Shown here in pieces: positions 7,948 to 15,936 of a DNA stretch of 64,000 bases. The stretch covers positions 1-64,000 of the forward strand of contig CALCIA010000137.1 of the NCBI GenBank assembly GCA_937907435.1, in the 5' to 3' direction. This stretch comes from an uncultured Actinomycetes bacterium. Lineage in GTDB: Bacteria; Actinomycetota; Thermoleophilia; Solirubrobacterales; 70-9. Each line of letters opens with the position of its first letter. The stretch's first letter is position 1. Position numbers and translations under genes: made by a program. Under the pieces are notes generated by a model that had not been told where the DNA came from, did not search any database, and saw nothing but the letters and a program-made list of their open reading frames with translations.

Positions 7948-8708
7948 TGTGGCCCTCGGAAGCCGCCGGGCGGCCCGCGATCGTTGTCGTCTGTTCGCCG
8001 ATCGAGGCCCGGCTTGAGCTCATTTGCGAGTGGTTGGTCGAACAAAGCAAGTATTCGCCGCTGCCGGCGGCGACGGCGGCAGCGGCGGCGCGGCTATGTA
8101 GGTACACCCGACCGTCCCTGATCGTTGTCGATCTTGATCTCCCGGATGATTCAGGGCTCGATCTCTTGCGGGGCAGGGCTGGGGCCGACTTCCTTGATAT
8201 TCCCGCCCTTCTTCTGATCGACAGAGGTTTCGATCTCAAGACGCTGCTACTGGAGGACCCTCGCCTCGCGGCGGAGGACGCGCTTCAAAAACCATTCGAC
8301 CTCGACGAGTTGGGCGGCCGGATCACCGCGATTCTGCGCCGAATGCATTCGCGTGGCGATGCGGTCGTACGGGTCGGAGAGCTCCTCGTGGACCCTCCCC
8401 GACGCAAAGCATTCGTTGGCGACCGCGAGATCACCTTGGCGAAGAAAGAGTTCGCGTTGCTCCGCGTCCTCGCGAGTGACCCGACCCACGTCTTCTCCAG
8501 GGAGGAGCTGATGGTGGCGGTGTGGGGGTTGAGGCCTCCCGGGGACACGACCCGGACCCTGGACGCTCACGCGAGCAGACTGCGAAACAAACTCGACCCG
8601 GAGGAACGGCGGTTCGTGATCGTCTCCTGGGGGATCGGCTATCGACTCGTCGAGACGGTTGAGAGCGCTGGGCCGCTCCGCTCCAGCGTAGAAGAGGACC
8701 CGCGATGA
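7947..8708 (+). CDS. OmpR/PhoB-type response regulator with atypical receiver (accessory operon gene 3)
   Basis: 253 residues: receiver-like domain 10-130 and OmpR-type winged helix about 138-236 (LAKKEFALLRVLAS, FSREELMVAVWG, HASRLRNKL, GIGYRL). The phospho-acceptor Asp is present (D62 in VVDLDLP) and so is the conserved Lys (K115 in QKPFD). The acidic Mg-binding pair at the end of beta-1 is replaced by C16-S17 (VVVCSPIE), and the Thr/Ser switch position is replaced by hydrophobic residues (ALLLIDRG). Such receivers often act without phosphorylation. No histidine kinase is encoded nearby. Coupled to both neighbours by overlapping stop/start codons. Confidence 0.85.
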   Translation: MWPSEAAGRPAIVVVCSPIEARLELICEWLVEQSKYSPLPAATAAAAARLCRYTRPSLIVVDLDLPDDSGLDLLRGRAGADFLDIPALLLIDRGFDLKTLLLEDPRLAAEDALQKPFDLDELGGRITAILRRMHSRGDAVVRVGELLVDPPRRKAFVGDREITLAKKEFALLRVLASDPTHVFSREELMVAVWGLRPPGDTTRTLDAHASRLRNKLDPEERRFVIVSWGIGYRLVETVESAGPLRSSVEEDPR

Positions 8709-9139
8709 GCAGGCCAGAGCGGGAGGTCCGATTGCGGCTAGACGGATTGCTGTCGGAGGGCCAGTTGGAGATCGTCCACGACATCGTCATCAGCCAATTG
8801 ATCGGCAGCGCCGGTGACCTTCGACTTCTGAACAGGCTCCCCGACCCCAAGGCAGCCGTCAGGGAGGTATCCGCCCTTGGCCGGCTTGCGTTCTGGCTTG
8901 GGTGGAGGGAGATCCTCGTCCCTGACCGGATCGCCCGAGAGGTCATGTTGCGCCTGGCGACGGAAGTGGACGCGATGAACGAGGGCGGGGAGACCACCGG
9001 AGGGGATCCGGCGGCCGAACACGATGCGATGTGGGCCGTCGCAGAACTCTTCTCTGATTGGCCGGCCGCCGCCGAGGTTCCGGACCCCGCTTCCGAAGAT
9101 CCGACCACGATGGAGCCAGAGGGAGGCCACGACGAATGA
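8705..9139 (+). CDS. single-copy WLE-type domain protein (accessory operon gene 4)
   Basis: 144 residues, almost entirely one copy of the repeat domain: SEGQLEIVHD, an Ala/Leu helix ending ALGRLAFWLGWREILVPDRIARE, and a C-terminal EHDAMWAVAELF, which match the two copies in the next protein. The tail is acidic and Pro/Glu-rich. There is no signal peptide, membrane segment or HTH, so it may be a protein-protein interaction partner of the domains in the neighbouring proteins. ATGA overlaps at both ends. Confidence 0.65.
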   Translation: MSRPEREVRLRLDGLLSEGQLEIVHDIVISQLIGSAGDLRLLNRLPDPKAAVREVSALGRLAFWLGWREILVPDRIAREVMLRLATEVDAMNEGGETTGGDPAAEHDAMWAVAELFSDWPAAAEVPDPASEDPTTMEPEGGHDE

Positions 9140-9966
9140 CGACAAAGCGAAGCCCACTAGTACGCCTCGACCGGCTTGGTGACGGTCAGCTCGCGATTCT
9201 CCGTGAGGAGGTGAACGATTGGCTCGTCGCGAAGTCGGACGACCTTCCCGCCGAGATCGACGGCGTCGAGGGGGTGAAACGCGAAGTCGAAGAAGTTGCT
9301 GCCCTGGGTCGCCTCGTCTCTGGGCTGCGGCGGGAGGAAATTCGTATCCCCGACCCGGTCGCGCGAGAGATGATCGCCCGCACCACGGGTGAAAACCGCC
9401 ATCTCGACGAAGTCAAAAAGGAGTACGACCGAGCCCTTGGCCAGCACAAGGCATGGCTTGCTCTTCTCGCAAAATTCGACGAGGCGCCGGACGGCGGTGG
9501 TGCGGCGGCGGAACCCGAAGAGGAAGAAGTTGACGGCACGGAGGAGTCCGGGTCCTCCGCCGGATCGGGCGGACCGGGCGCCTCCGCATCCAAATGGATC
9601 GAGCTCGGCGGGAGGTTGACCGACGATCAACTTCGGATCGTCCGCATGGAGGTCACCGGCTACCTGGCCGGCAAGGCCGGAGACCTCCATCTCCTGCGCA
9701 ACGAAGCAGATCCCGAGCGGGTCCTCGACGAGATCGCCGCGCTAGCTCGACTCGCCTTCTGGCTCGAGCGGGGGGAGGTCGAGGTCCCTGACCCGATCGT
9801 TCAGGAAATGGCCGAGCGTCTGGCGAAGGCGTCCGATGATCTGAACGAGTACGAAAGACTGCGCGAGCGCTACGAGAGGGGTACCGCCGAGCATGGTGCG
9901 CTCGCCGCCTTCGCCGCAGTGTTCTCCGAAGATCCTCCTGGCGGTTCTCCGGTGTCGCCCCGATGA
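9136..9966 (+). CDS. two tandem WLE-type domains joined by acidic linker (accessory operon gene 5)
   Basis: 276 residues with two copies of the operon-specific domain, about 10-115 and about 155-265. Copy 1 has DGQLAILREEV ... ALGRLVSGLRREEIRIPDPVARE; copy 2 has DDQLRIVRMEV ... ALARLAFWLERGEVEVPDPIVQE. Each ends in a helix with Q/EH..L.AL...F. The linker is Glu/Gly/Ser-rich. No known family is recognised. The start is ATG 9136, overlapping the previous stop (ATGA); an in-frame ATG at 9058 would lie deep inside the previous gene. Confidence 0.68.
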   Translation: MTTKRSPLVRLDRLGDGQLAILREEVNDWLVAKSDDLPAEIDGVEGVKREVEEVAALGRLVSGLRREEIRIPDPVAREMIARTTGENRHLDEVKKEYDRALGQHKAWLALLAKFDEAPDGGGAAAEPEEEEVDGTEESGSSAGSGGPGASASKWIELGGRLTDDQLRIVRMEVTGYLAGKAGDLHLLRNEADPERVLDEIAALARLAFWLERGEVEVPDPIVQEMAERLAKASDDLNEYERLRERYERGTAEHGALAAFAAVFSEDPPGGSPVSPR

Positions 9967-10565
9967 TCGAAGACCATCTCCAGAGGACGCAGGTCCTTGT
10001 TCGGTTCGCTCGCAACGAGAAGTTGCTTCGTCAAAGGGCCGGACTCAGCCAGCGGGACGCCGCTTTCCTCGCCGGCCTGCACCGCACCGCGATCGGCCTC
10101 TTGGAGCGGCACGAACGAATGCCGCGCCTGGGAACGATCGTGCGGATCTTCAGCGTCGTCGATTCTGATCCGTGGGAGCTCTTGGAGGGTCTCTCCTGGC
10201 ATCTAGACCCCCACGAGCGGGATCGGCGACAGGAGCCGACAAATCGGAATATCGGTGCTGGCCCTCGGGTCGTGGTTCCCGGCCCCGCTGCGCGATTCGG
10301 GCTCCTCCTGACCCGACAGCGCCTACGTCTAGGACTCCGTCAGGAAGAGGTCGGGCTCCGACTCCGAATGCACCGACCGGAGATCAGCCTCATCGAGCAC
10401 GGAGGTCGGCAGCCCAGCCTCGACCTCTTCTTGCAACTCGCCGCTGCGGTGGATTCCGACCCCGGCGATCTTCTGGCCGGGACGCACTGGATTCCAAGGG
10501 ACTCCGTTGTGGGCGGGCGCTACTTGGCCAAGGCGGACGGGCATCAAGGAGCGTTGTATGTCTAG
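9963..10565 (+). CDS. double XRE-type HTH protein (accessory operon gene 6)
   Basis: 200 residues with two Cro/C1-type helix-turn-helix domains: the first about 15-72 (RAGLSQRDAAFLAGLHRTAI), the second about 110-168 (LGLRQEEVGLRLRMHRPEIS). Each is followed by a short segment with a conserved Trp: LLEGLSWHL and LLAGTHWIP, the latter then GGRYLAKAD. The same W-x-P tail recurs in the next two proteins. Tandem HTHs in one chain could bind direct or inverted repeats as a monomer. Coupled by ATGA to the upstream gene. Confidence 0.8.
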   Translation: MIEDHLQRTQVLVRFARNEKLLRQRAGLSQRDAAFLAGLHRTAIGLLERHERMPRLGTIVRIFSVVDSDPWELLEGLSWHLDPHERDRRQEPTNRNIGAGPRVVVPGPAARFGLLLTRQRLRLGLRQEEVGLRLRMHRPEISLIEHGGRQPSLDLFLQLAAAVDSDPGDLLAGTHWIPRDSVVGGRYLAKADGHQGALYV

Positions 10566-10965
10566 CGGTCGGCCACGTCGGACGGCGGGCGAGCCAACGG
10601 TCCTTCTTCGGGATCTGGGGACCAACCTCCGCTCGTATCGTGAAGATCTCGGACTCTCCTGTGAGGAGCTCGCTGAGATTGCGGAGATCGGCGTGGAGCA
10701 CCTGATCGAGTTGGAGGAAGCCGGCGGGACGATTCCGAGCATCGGCGTTGTGCTGCGGCTTGCGGGCGCGCTCGGGAAGACCCCGTCGATGCTCGTGGCG
10801 AAGGTGGAATGGGTTCCCTTTGAGATCAGATCGGGGCAGGGCTGGTTCGAGGTCGTTGAGGATCCTGGACTCGTTGCAGAGATCGCGGCGCTGGAATTAG
10901 CCCTCCAGCGGCGAGATGCGACTTCGTCCGAGATCCCAGCAGGGGAACAGGGGTATCCGGATTGA
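10558..10965 (+). CDS. XRE-type HTH protein (accessory operon gene 7)
   Basis: 135 residues with one Cro/C1-type HTH at about 15-75 (LGLSCEELAEIAEIGVEHLI), then the shared tail LVAKVEWVPFEIRSGQGWFEVV. The final residues are charged. The start ATG 10558 overlaps the previous gene by 8 nt. Annotated as a DNA-binding regulator of unknown target. Confidence 0.75.
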   Translation: MSSGRPRRTAGEPTVLLRDLGTNLRSYREDLGLSCEELAEIAEIGVEHLIELEEAGGTIPSIGVVLRLAGALGKTPSMLVAKVEWVPFEIRSGQGWFEVVEDPGLVAEIAALELALQRRDATSSEIPAGEQGYPD

Positions 10966-11273
10966 GCCGGGACGGTCGAAATTGGGGTCTGGGCCTTGAG
11001 GGTCGTCGACGGCTCGGCACGAATGTGACGGTTCGACGACTTCGGGCCGACCTGTCCAGGAACGATTTGAGCACCCGCGCAGCGGTCACCACCAATCGCC
11101 TGGCTCAGGTGGAGAACGGTAAATCGGCGGCGACGCTCGACGTCTGGGTGAGGTTGGCGGGGACGCTTGGCGAACCTCTCGACGACCTGCTTGCCGGCGT
11201 CAGATGGGTTCCCGTCCCGGCGGAGGAAAAGCCGGGCGAAGGCGCCTACGTCGTGAAGCGGATGGCGAATTGA
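10962..11273 (+). CDS. XRE-type HTH protein (accessory operon gene 8)
   Basis: 103 residues with a Cro/C1-type HTH at about 28-80 (DLSTRAAVTTNRLAQVENGK) and the same C-terminal signature as its neighbours (LLAGVRWVPVPAEEKPGEGAYVV). The start is a TTG at 10962 overlapping the previous TGA, with GGGGAACAGGGG upstream; a GTG start about 20 codons further in would remove the basic N-terminus but keep the HTH. Its stop TGA shares its A with the ATG of the next gene. Confidence 0.72.
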   Translation: MSRDGRNWGLGLEGRRRLGTNVTVRRLRADLSRNDLSTRAAVTTNRLAQVENGKSAATLDVWVRLAGTLGEPLDDLLAGVRWVPVPAEEKPGEGAYVVKRMAN

Positions 11274-11858
11274 TGGCCACGGAGCCGAACATCGACCTTG
11301 ACCTTGATCTGGTCAAAGCCTTGGCGCACCCCGTGCGCATCGGCATCTTAGAAGCGCTGCAGGGGCGGACGGCGAGCCCGGCTGTCGAAGGAGCTCGGCG
11401 TGTCGGTAGGCGTCGTCTCCCACCACATGAACGTGCTCCGGGATCTGGACTGCGTCGAACAGGTTCGGACCAGGCCCAAGCGTGGAACGATCGAGCACTT
11501 CTACACCGCGAAGCCACGGTCGTTTATCGGCGATCAGGATTGGCGCCGGGTTCCTCGTTCCGCCCGGGGAGGATTGACCAACGAAGCGCTGCGGACCTTC
11601 GCCGCGAAGATCATCGCCGCGATCGACGAGGGAACGATCGACTCCCGCGAGGACACGACCCTCAACTGGATGCCGATGACGGTCGATGAGCGAGGTTGGC
11701 ATGAGACCGCGGAGATCTTCGACCGAACCCGCCGGGCGTTGATGGCGGTCGCGATGGCCAGTCGCGACCGACTCCAAGACCGCGACGGCATCCCGTTGGT
11801 GACCGGCCTTGCCGCATTCGAGGCGGCGGTTCCGAAGGAGCACGGACCAGTCCGATGA
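11273..11858 (+). pseudogene. ArsR-like winged-helix regulator interrupted by a one-base frameshift (accessory operon gene 9)
   Basis: From ATG 11273 the frame reads a typical ArsR beginning (LVKALAHPVRIGILEALQG) and then loses similarity at about 11377. The continuation (RLSKELGVSVGVVSHHMNVL and on to 11858) is in the +1 frame. Removing one C from the CCC at 11377-11379 would join the two as GRTAS-RLSKELG. The recognition helix and the long C-terminal domain (about 110 residues) are otherwise intact, and no other defect is seen. It is either a recent mutation, a sequencing error or, less likely, programmed frameshifting. Last gene of the operon, followed by a terminator. Confidence 0.75.
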
Positions 11859-11881
11859 AGACCGCGCCCAGAATGCAAAGA

Positions 11882-11910
11882 AGCCGGCGCGGGACGGGCC
11901 CGCGCCGGCT
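11882..11910. terminator. bidirectional terminator between convergent units
   Basis: AGCCGGCGCGGG and CCCGCGCCGGCT form a 12-bp perfect stem. On the minus strand it is followed by TCTTTGCATT, so it fits best as the pstS1 terminator, while also closing the accessory operon. Confidence 0.75.
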
Positions 11911-11932
11911 TCTCAGGAGAAGAGCCTCTGAC

Positions 11933-12952
11933 CTAGAGGGCTTCGATGGACTTCAGGGCGGCCTGCTTCACGACCTTGGGCAGCGGCGCGAAGTCGAGCG
12001 CGGCTCCGTATTTCTGGCCGATCGTGACGCAGTACTTGGCGAACTGTTTGTCGAACTGCAACTGCGACGCGTCCTTGGGGATGATCCCGTAGGTGAACGT
12101 CGAGATCGGGTACGCCGTCGGCGCGGATGCCGGCGGGTCCGAGATGGTGATTTCGTTGTTCGCCGGGACCTTCTTCACGACCGCGGCAGCGGCTTCGATG
12201 TTCGGGAGGTTCGGGAACGTGAATTTGTGGGCATCGTTTTCCACCGCGGCGGCACCGATGCCGGCAGCGATGATGTAGGAGGCCTCGATGTAGCCGATCG
12301 CACCCGGGGTTTTCGTCACCACCGAGGTGACACCGGCGTTGCCTTTGCCACCCACGCCGGTCGGGAAGCCGACCGTGGTCGCGTAGCCGACTTCTTTCGC
12401 CCAGGCAGGGCTGATCTTCGAGAGGTAGCGGACGAACGCGTAGGTGGTGCCGGAGCCGTCGCTGCGGAAGACCGGCGTGATGGCCAGGTTCGGCAGCTTC
12501 AGGGTCGGATTCAGCTTCGCGATCTTCGGGTCGTTCCAGTTGGTGATCTTGCCGAAGTAGATGGCCGCCAGGGTCTTCCCGTTGAGTTTGAGAGCACCCT
12601 TTTTGACGCCGGGCAGGTTGTAGCCGATGCCGACCGCGGAAAGTCCCCAAGGGATCTGGACGCAGCCATTACAGGCGGCGGCCTGTTCGGGAGTCAGCGG
12701 GGCGTCGGAGGCGCCGAAGTCGACGGTCCGGTTCGTGATCTGTTTGATGCCTTCCCCAGAGCCGACGGAGGCGTATTTGACCGGGATGCCTTCCTTGATT
12801 TCGAAGCCATTGATCCAGTTCGCCATCAGAGGCGCGACAAGGGTGGAGCCGGCGCCGGTGAGGCCGGCCGAGGCGAATGCCGGCACGGCGGCCGTCCCTC
12901 CGACCACGGCCACCGCCGCGATGAAGAATGCAAGCAACCTATTGCGAATCAA
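11933..12952 (-). CDS. pstS: phosphate ABC transporter substrate-binding protein PstS (first copy)
   Basis: 339 residues with an N-terminal signal peptide (hydrophobic 5-20, AFASA cleavage region) but no lipobox Cys. The phosphate site is intact: GAGST at 33-37, SGEGI around 65-69, D83 in DFGASDAPL and RSDGSGTT at 163-170. A Cys pair, C94 and C97 (ACNGC), is shared with the binding protein at 24356 but not with the second PstS. The start is TTG (12950-12952) behind AAAGGA. Transcribed divergently from pstC with a PHO-box-like repeat between. The lack of a lipid anchor in an apparently Gram-positive cell is unusual; it may be retained by the transporter or the wall. Confidence 0.9.
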   Translation of the reverse strand: MIRNRLLAFFIAAVAVVGGTAAVPAFASAGLTGAGSTLVAPLMANWINGFEIKEGIPVKYASVGSGEGIKQITNRTVDFGASDAPLTPEQAAACNGCVQIPWGLSAVGIGYNLPGVKKGALKLNGKTLAAIYFGKITNWNDPKIAKLNPTLKLPNLAITPVFRSDGSGTTYAFVRYLSKISPAWAKEVGYATTVGFPTGVGGKGNAGVTSVVTKTPGAIGYIEASYIIAAGIGAAAVENDAHKFTFPNLPNIEAAAAVVKKVPANNEITISDPPASAPTAYPISTFTYGIIPKDASQLQFDKQFAKYCVTIGQKYGAALDFAPLPKVVKQAALKSIEAL

Positions 12953-13047
12953 GGGAGTCCTTTCGAGTAAGTGATCTGTGTGGCGGGAGGGCAGGAACGT
13001 CAGGGCCCACCGGGCCAGGGCGGAGGATCGCCTACCGGTCGTAGCAG

Positions 13048-13069
13048 CTTTGTAAATCTTCTGTGAAAA
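13048..13069 (-). promoter_or_regulatory. PHO-box-like direct repeat upstream of pstS1
   Basis: TTTGTAAATCT followed 11 nt later by TCTGTGAAAAA. Read toward pstS1 it is TCACAG-N5-TTACAA, the same order and spacing as the sites at 17923 and 18179. It lies 95-117 nt upstream of the pstS1 start and about 50 nt upstream of pstC. Confidence 0.55.
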
Positions 13070-13118
13070 ACCTGACTACACCCTCGAACGAACACTTTTG
13101 TCGCGTACGCTGCGCGCG

Positions 13119-14114
13119 ATGACTCCTCTGGTTACTCAGCAGCGAGGTACAAAACACACCGTTAATAGACGTACATCTACGAGATTGAAGTTCGTCGATC
13201 AGGTAGGTGATCGGGTGCTTTTCCTCTGCTGTGCTCTCGCCGCGTTCCTGGCATTTGTCGTGCTTGTGCTGATCGCGAAGGAAGTGTTCGAAGGGGCGCA
13301 GCCGGCGTTTGCCAAATTCGGCTTCAGCTTCATCACGCATCAGGAATGGGCGCCGCCGCTGGAAAAATTCGGCGGCAGGGGGTTGATCTTCGGCACCCTC
13401 ATCACCTCCGCGATGGCACTGCTCATCGGCGCCCCGGTCGCGATCTCGATCGGCATCTTTCTGGCCCTGCTGGCGCCGGTCTCTGTCCGCAACGTGATCT
13501 CGCCGCTGGTCGAAATGCTCGCCGCGGTCCCAAGCGTGATCCTCGGTTTCTGGGGGCTTCTCGTCCTCGGCCCATTTTTGGTGAGCACGGTCGAGCCGTT
13601 CCTCCACGACACCTTCGGCTTCATCCCGCTCTTCGGCGCCCCACAGACCACCGGCGCCAGCATCTTCAGCGCGGGACTGATCCTCACGATCATGGTCATC
13701 CCGATCATCGCCTCGGTCACCCGTGACCTCTTCATGGCGGTGCCCCGCGAGCTCCAGGACGGTGCCGCGGCGCTCGGCTCGACCCGCTGGGAGGTGATCC
13801 GCGGCGTCGTCCTGCCGACGACGCTCTCGGGGATGACCGCGGCCTGCCTGCTCGGCCTCGGCCGCGCGCTCGGCGAGGCGATCGCCGTGTCGCAGGTGAT
13901 CGGCGGAGGCACCGAATCTCACCTCTCGCTGTTCAAGACGGGAGGCACGATGGCCTCGATCATCGCCCTGCAGTTCCCGAGCGCCGTCTCGGCACTTCAC
14001 ACGGCCTCCCTCTACTACCTCGCCGGACTGTTGCTGGTGATCGGGGTGGCATCGAATCTTCTTGCGAGCTGGGTGGGGATGCGCTTCGGCGCCGCCGGAG
14101 GTGCGATGCGATGA
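13119..14114 (+). CDS. pstC: phosphate ABC transporter permease PstC (first copy)
   Basis: About 331 residues with six membrane segments. The inner-membrane permease motif is present as LGSTRWEVIRGVVLP, the EAA-like loop that contacts PstB, and PSVILGFWGLLVLGPFL is typical of PstC. I start at ATG 13119, which has a TACGCT -10 candidate 7 nt upstream and no Shine-Dalgarno, so it may be leaderless; an in-frame TTG 21 nt upstream is an alternative. It overlaps pstA by ATGA. With PstA it forms the high-affinity phosphate channel energised by PstB. Confidence 0.9.
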   Translation: MTPLVTQQRGTKHTVNRRTSTRLKFVDQVGDRVLFLCCALAAFLAFVVLVLIAKEVFEGAQPAFAKFGFSFITHQEWAPPLEKFGGRGLIFGTLITSAMALLIGAPVAISIGIFLALLAPVSVRNVISPLVEMLAAVPSVILGFWGLLVLGPFLVSTVEPFLHDTFGFIPLFGAPQTTGASIFSAGLILTIMVIPIIASVTRDLFMAVPRELQDGAAALGSTRWEVIRGVVLPTTLSGMTAACLLGLGRALGEAIAVSQVIGGGTESHLSLFKTGGTMASIIALQFPSAVSALHTASLYYLAGLLLVIGVASNLLASWVGMRFGAAGGAMR

Positions 14115-15007
14115 GCCTCTTCCGCCGCAAGGTCGAGCAGGAGTTCGATCCGACCCAGCCGCTGGTCGCGACCGGCAACCTGGGCCGTCGTCATGCGGTC
14201 AGCCGCGTCGCTCAGGGCGTCGCCGTCGTGGCCGCGCTGGCGGCGGTGGCCGTCCTGGTCATCGTCATCTGGGCGGTGGTCTCGCACGGCGCGAAGGCGA
14301 TCAACTGGACCTTCATCACCAGCGGCTATCCGACCGGGATCGGTCCCTACCTGGTCGGCACGGCGGAGATCGTCGCGATCGCGACCCTGATGGCGATGCC
14401 GATCGGGGTCTTGATCGCGCTCTTCCTCAGCGAGTACGCGGGACGGCGATGGGCCCGCCCGGTGCAGCTGGTCCTCGACGTGATGAACGGCCTGCCCTCG
14501 ATCATCATCGCCCTCTTCCTCTACATCCTGATCGTGGCGGCGACCAAACAGCAATCGGGCTTCGCTGCGGCGATCGCGCTGGCGATCATCGAGGTCCCGC
14601 TGATCGCCCGCGGGACCCAGGAGGTGCTGAACCTCGTCCCCGGAGCCCAGCGCGAAGCGGCCGATGCGCTCGGCGTCGCCCGCTGGCGGAGCATCCTGAC
14701 GATCATCCTTCCCGCCGCGTCAGGGGGCATCGTCACGGCGACCCTCCTCTCCGTCGCCCGCGCGGCCGGCGAGACGGCACCGATGCTGCTCCTCAACTCC
14801 CTCGCCAAAGGTGACGCAGTCCAGTTCAACCCGTTCCACGAAATCCCGAACGTCCCGGTCCGTATCTTCCAGCTGTCGGAAGAAGCGAACCCGGAAGGCT
14901 TCACCGAAGCCTGGGGCCTCTCGCTGATCCTGATCGCGATCATCCTCGCGCTCGGCCTCGGCTCCCGCTTCCTCCTCAACCGCAGCAAGAGAAAGTTGGC
15001 CCGATGA
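14111..15007 (+). CDS. pstA: phosphate ABC transporter permease PstA (first copy)
   Basis: 298 residues, six membrane segments. PstA landmarks are GLPSIIIALFLY and the EAA-like loop LGVARWRSILTIILP, followed by ARAAGETAPMLL, a signature of PstA. ATG 14111 overlaps the pstC stop and the stop overlaps the pstB ATG, giving a tightly coupled pstCAB unit that lacks its own phoU. Confidence 0.92.
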   Translation: MSLFRRKVEQEFDPTQPLVATGNLGRRHAVSRVAQGVAVVAALAAVAVLVIVIWAVVSHGAKAINWTFITSGYPTGIGPYLVGTAEIVAIATLMAMPIGVLIALFLSEYAGRRWARPVQLVLDVMNGLPSIIIALFLYILIVAATKQQSGFAAAIALAIIEVPLIARGTQEVLNLVPGAQREAADALGVARWRSILTIILPAASGGIVTATLLSVARAAGETAPMLLLNSLAKGDAVQFNPFHEIPNVPVRIFQLSEEANPEGFTEAWGLSLILIAIILALGLGSRFLLNRSKRKLAR

Positions 15008-15936
15008 CCATCGACGATCAGACCTTCGACCACCCGCAGAGCAGCAACGGTGTGGCGCCTATTCCGGGAAGGCGGGTGCGTATCCGCAGCGAGCCCCTGC
15101 CCGGCGCGATCGGCTCCCCGGCGGCGACCGAGAGCGCCGCCGAGAGCCACGTCCACATCGCCCCCGAGTCGGTCTTCGAGGCCGAGAAGGTGGGCATCTT
15201 CTACGGCAAGAAACAGGCGCTGATCGACGTCTCGATGCGGATCCGCCGCGGCCAGGTGACGGCGCTGATCGGCCCCTCGGGGTGCGGCAAGACGACCTTC
15301 CTGCGCAGCCTCAACCGGATGAACGACTCGGTGCCGAGCTTCCGCATCGAGGGCAAGATCACTTACCACGGCCATGACATCTACGGCTCCGGCGTCGACA
15401 CGGTCGAGGTGCGCAGGCGGATCGGCATGGTGTTCCAGAAACCGAACCCCTTCCCGAAGTCGATCTACGACAACGTCGCCTGGGCGCCGAAGAACCTCGG
15501 TATGCGTTCGGGCCTCAGCGACCGGGTTGAGAAGGCATTGCGCGGCGCGGCGCTCTGGGACGAGGTCAAAGACCGCCTCAAGGATTCGGCCCTCGGCCTC
15601 TCCGGCGGCCAGCAGCAGCGCCTCTGCATCGCCCGCGCGATCGCGATCGAACCCGATGTCCTACTCCTCGACGAGCCTGCCTCGGCCCTCGACCCGATCG
15701 CCACCGGCGCGATCGAGGAACTAATTCATGCCCTGAAAGGGCGCTTCACGATCGTCATCGTCACCCACAACATGCAGCAGGCAGCCCGCGTCGCCGACCG
15801 CACCGCATTCTTCAGCCTCGAGACCCGCGGCGAGAAACCGATCGGCAGCCTGATCGAGTTCGACGAGACGGAGAAGATCTTCGGTTCACCGAGGGATCCA
15901 CGGACCCGGGATTACGTCACCGGGAGGTTCGGCTAG
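15004..15936 (+). CDS. pstB: phosphate ABC transporter ATP-binding protein PstB (first copy)
   Basis: 310 residues. Walker A is GPSGCGKTTF near residue 93, signature LSGGQQQR near 199, and Walker B VLLLDEPASALDP near 219. FQKPNPFPKSIYDNV is specific to PstB. About 60 extra N-terminal residues (Arg/Pro/Ala-rich) precede the ATPase core, compared with E. coli PstB at about 257 residues. Its last 51 nt overlap the 3' end of the convergent zinc-ribbon gene. Confidence 0.92.
   Translation: MTIDDQTFDHPQSSNGVAPIPGRRVRIRSEPLPGAIGSPAATESAAESHVHIAPESVFEAEKVGIFYGKKQALIDVSMRIRRGQVTALIGPSGCGKTTFLRSLNRMNDSVPSFRIEGKITYHGHDIYGSGVDTVEVRRRIGMVFQKPNPFPKSIYDNVAWAPKNLGMRSGLSDRVEKALRGAALWDEVKDRLKDSALGLSGGQQQRLCIARAIAIEPDVLLLDEPASALDPIATGAIEELIHALKGRFTIVIVTHNMQQAARVADRTAFFSLETRGEKPIGSLIEFDETEKIFGSPRDPRTRDYVTGRFG

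Noticed and set aside
7204..11273. Toxin-antitoxin or abortive-infection interpretation of the HTH operon
   Set aside because: No RNase, nuclease, kinase or pore-forming partner is encoded; all products look regulatory.
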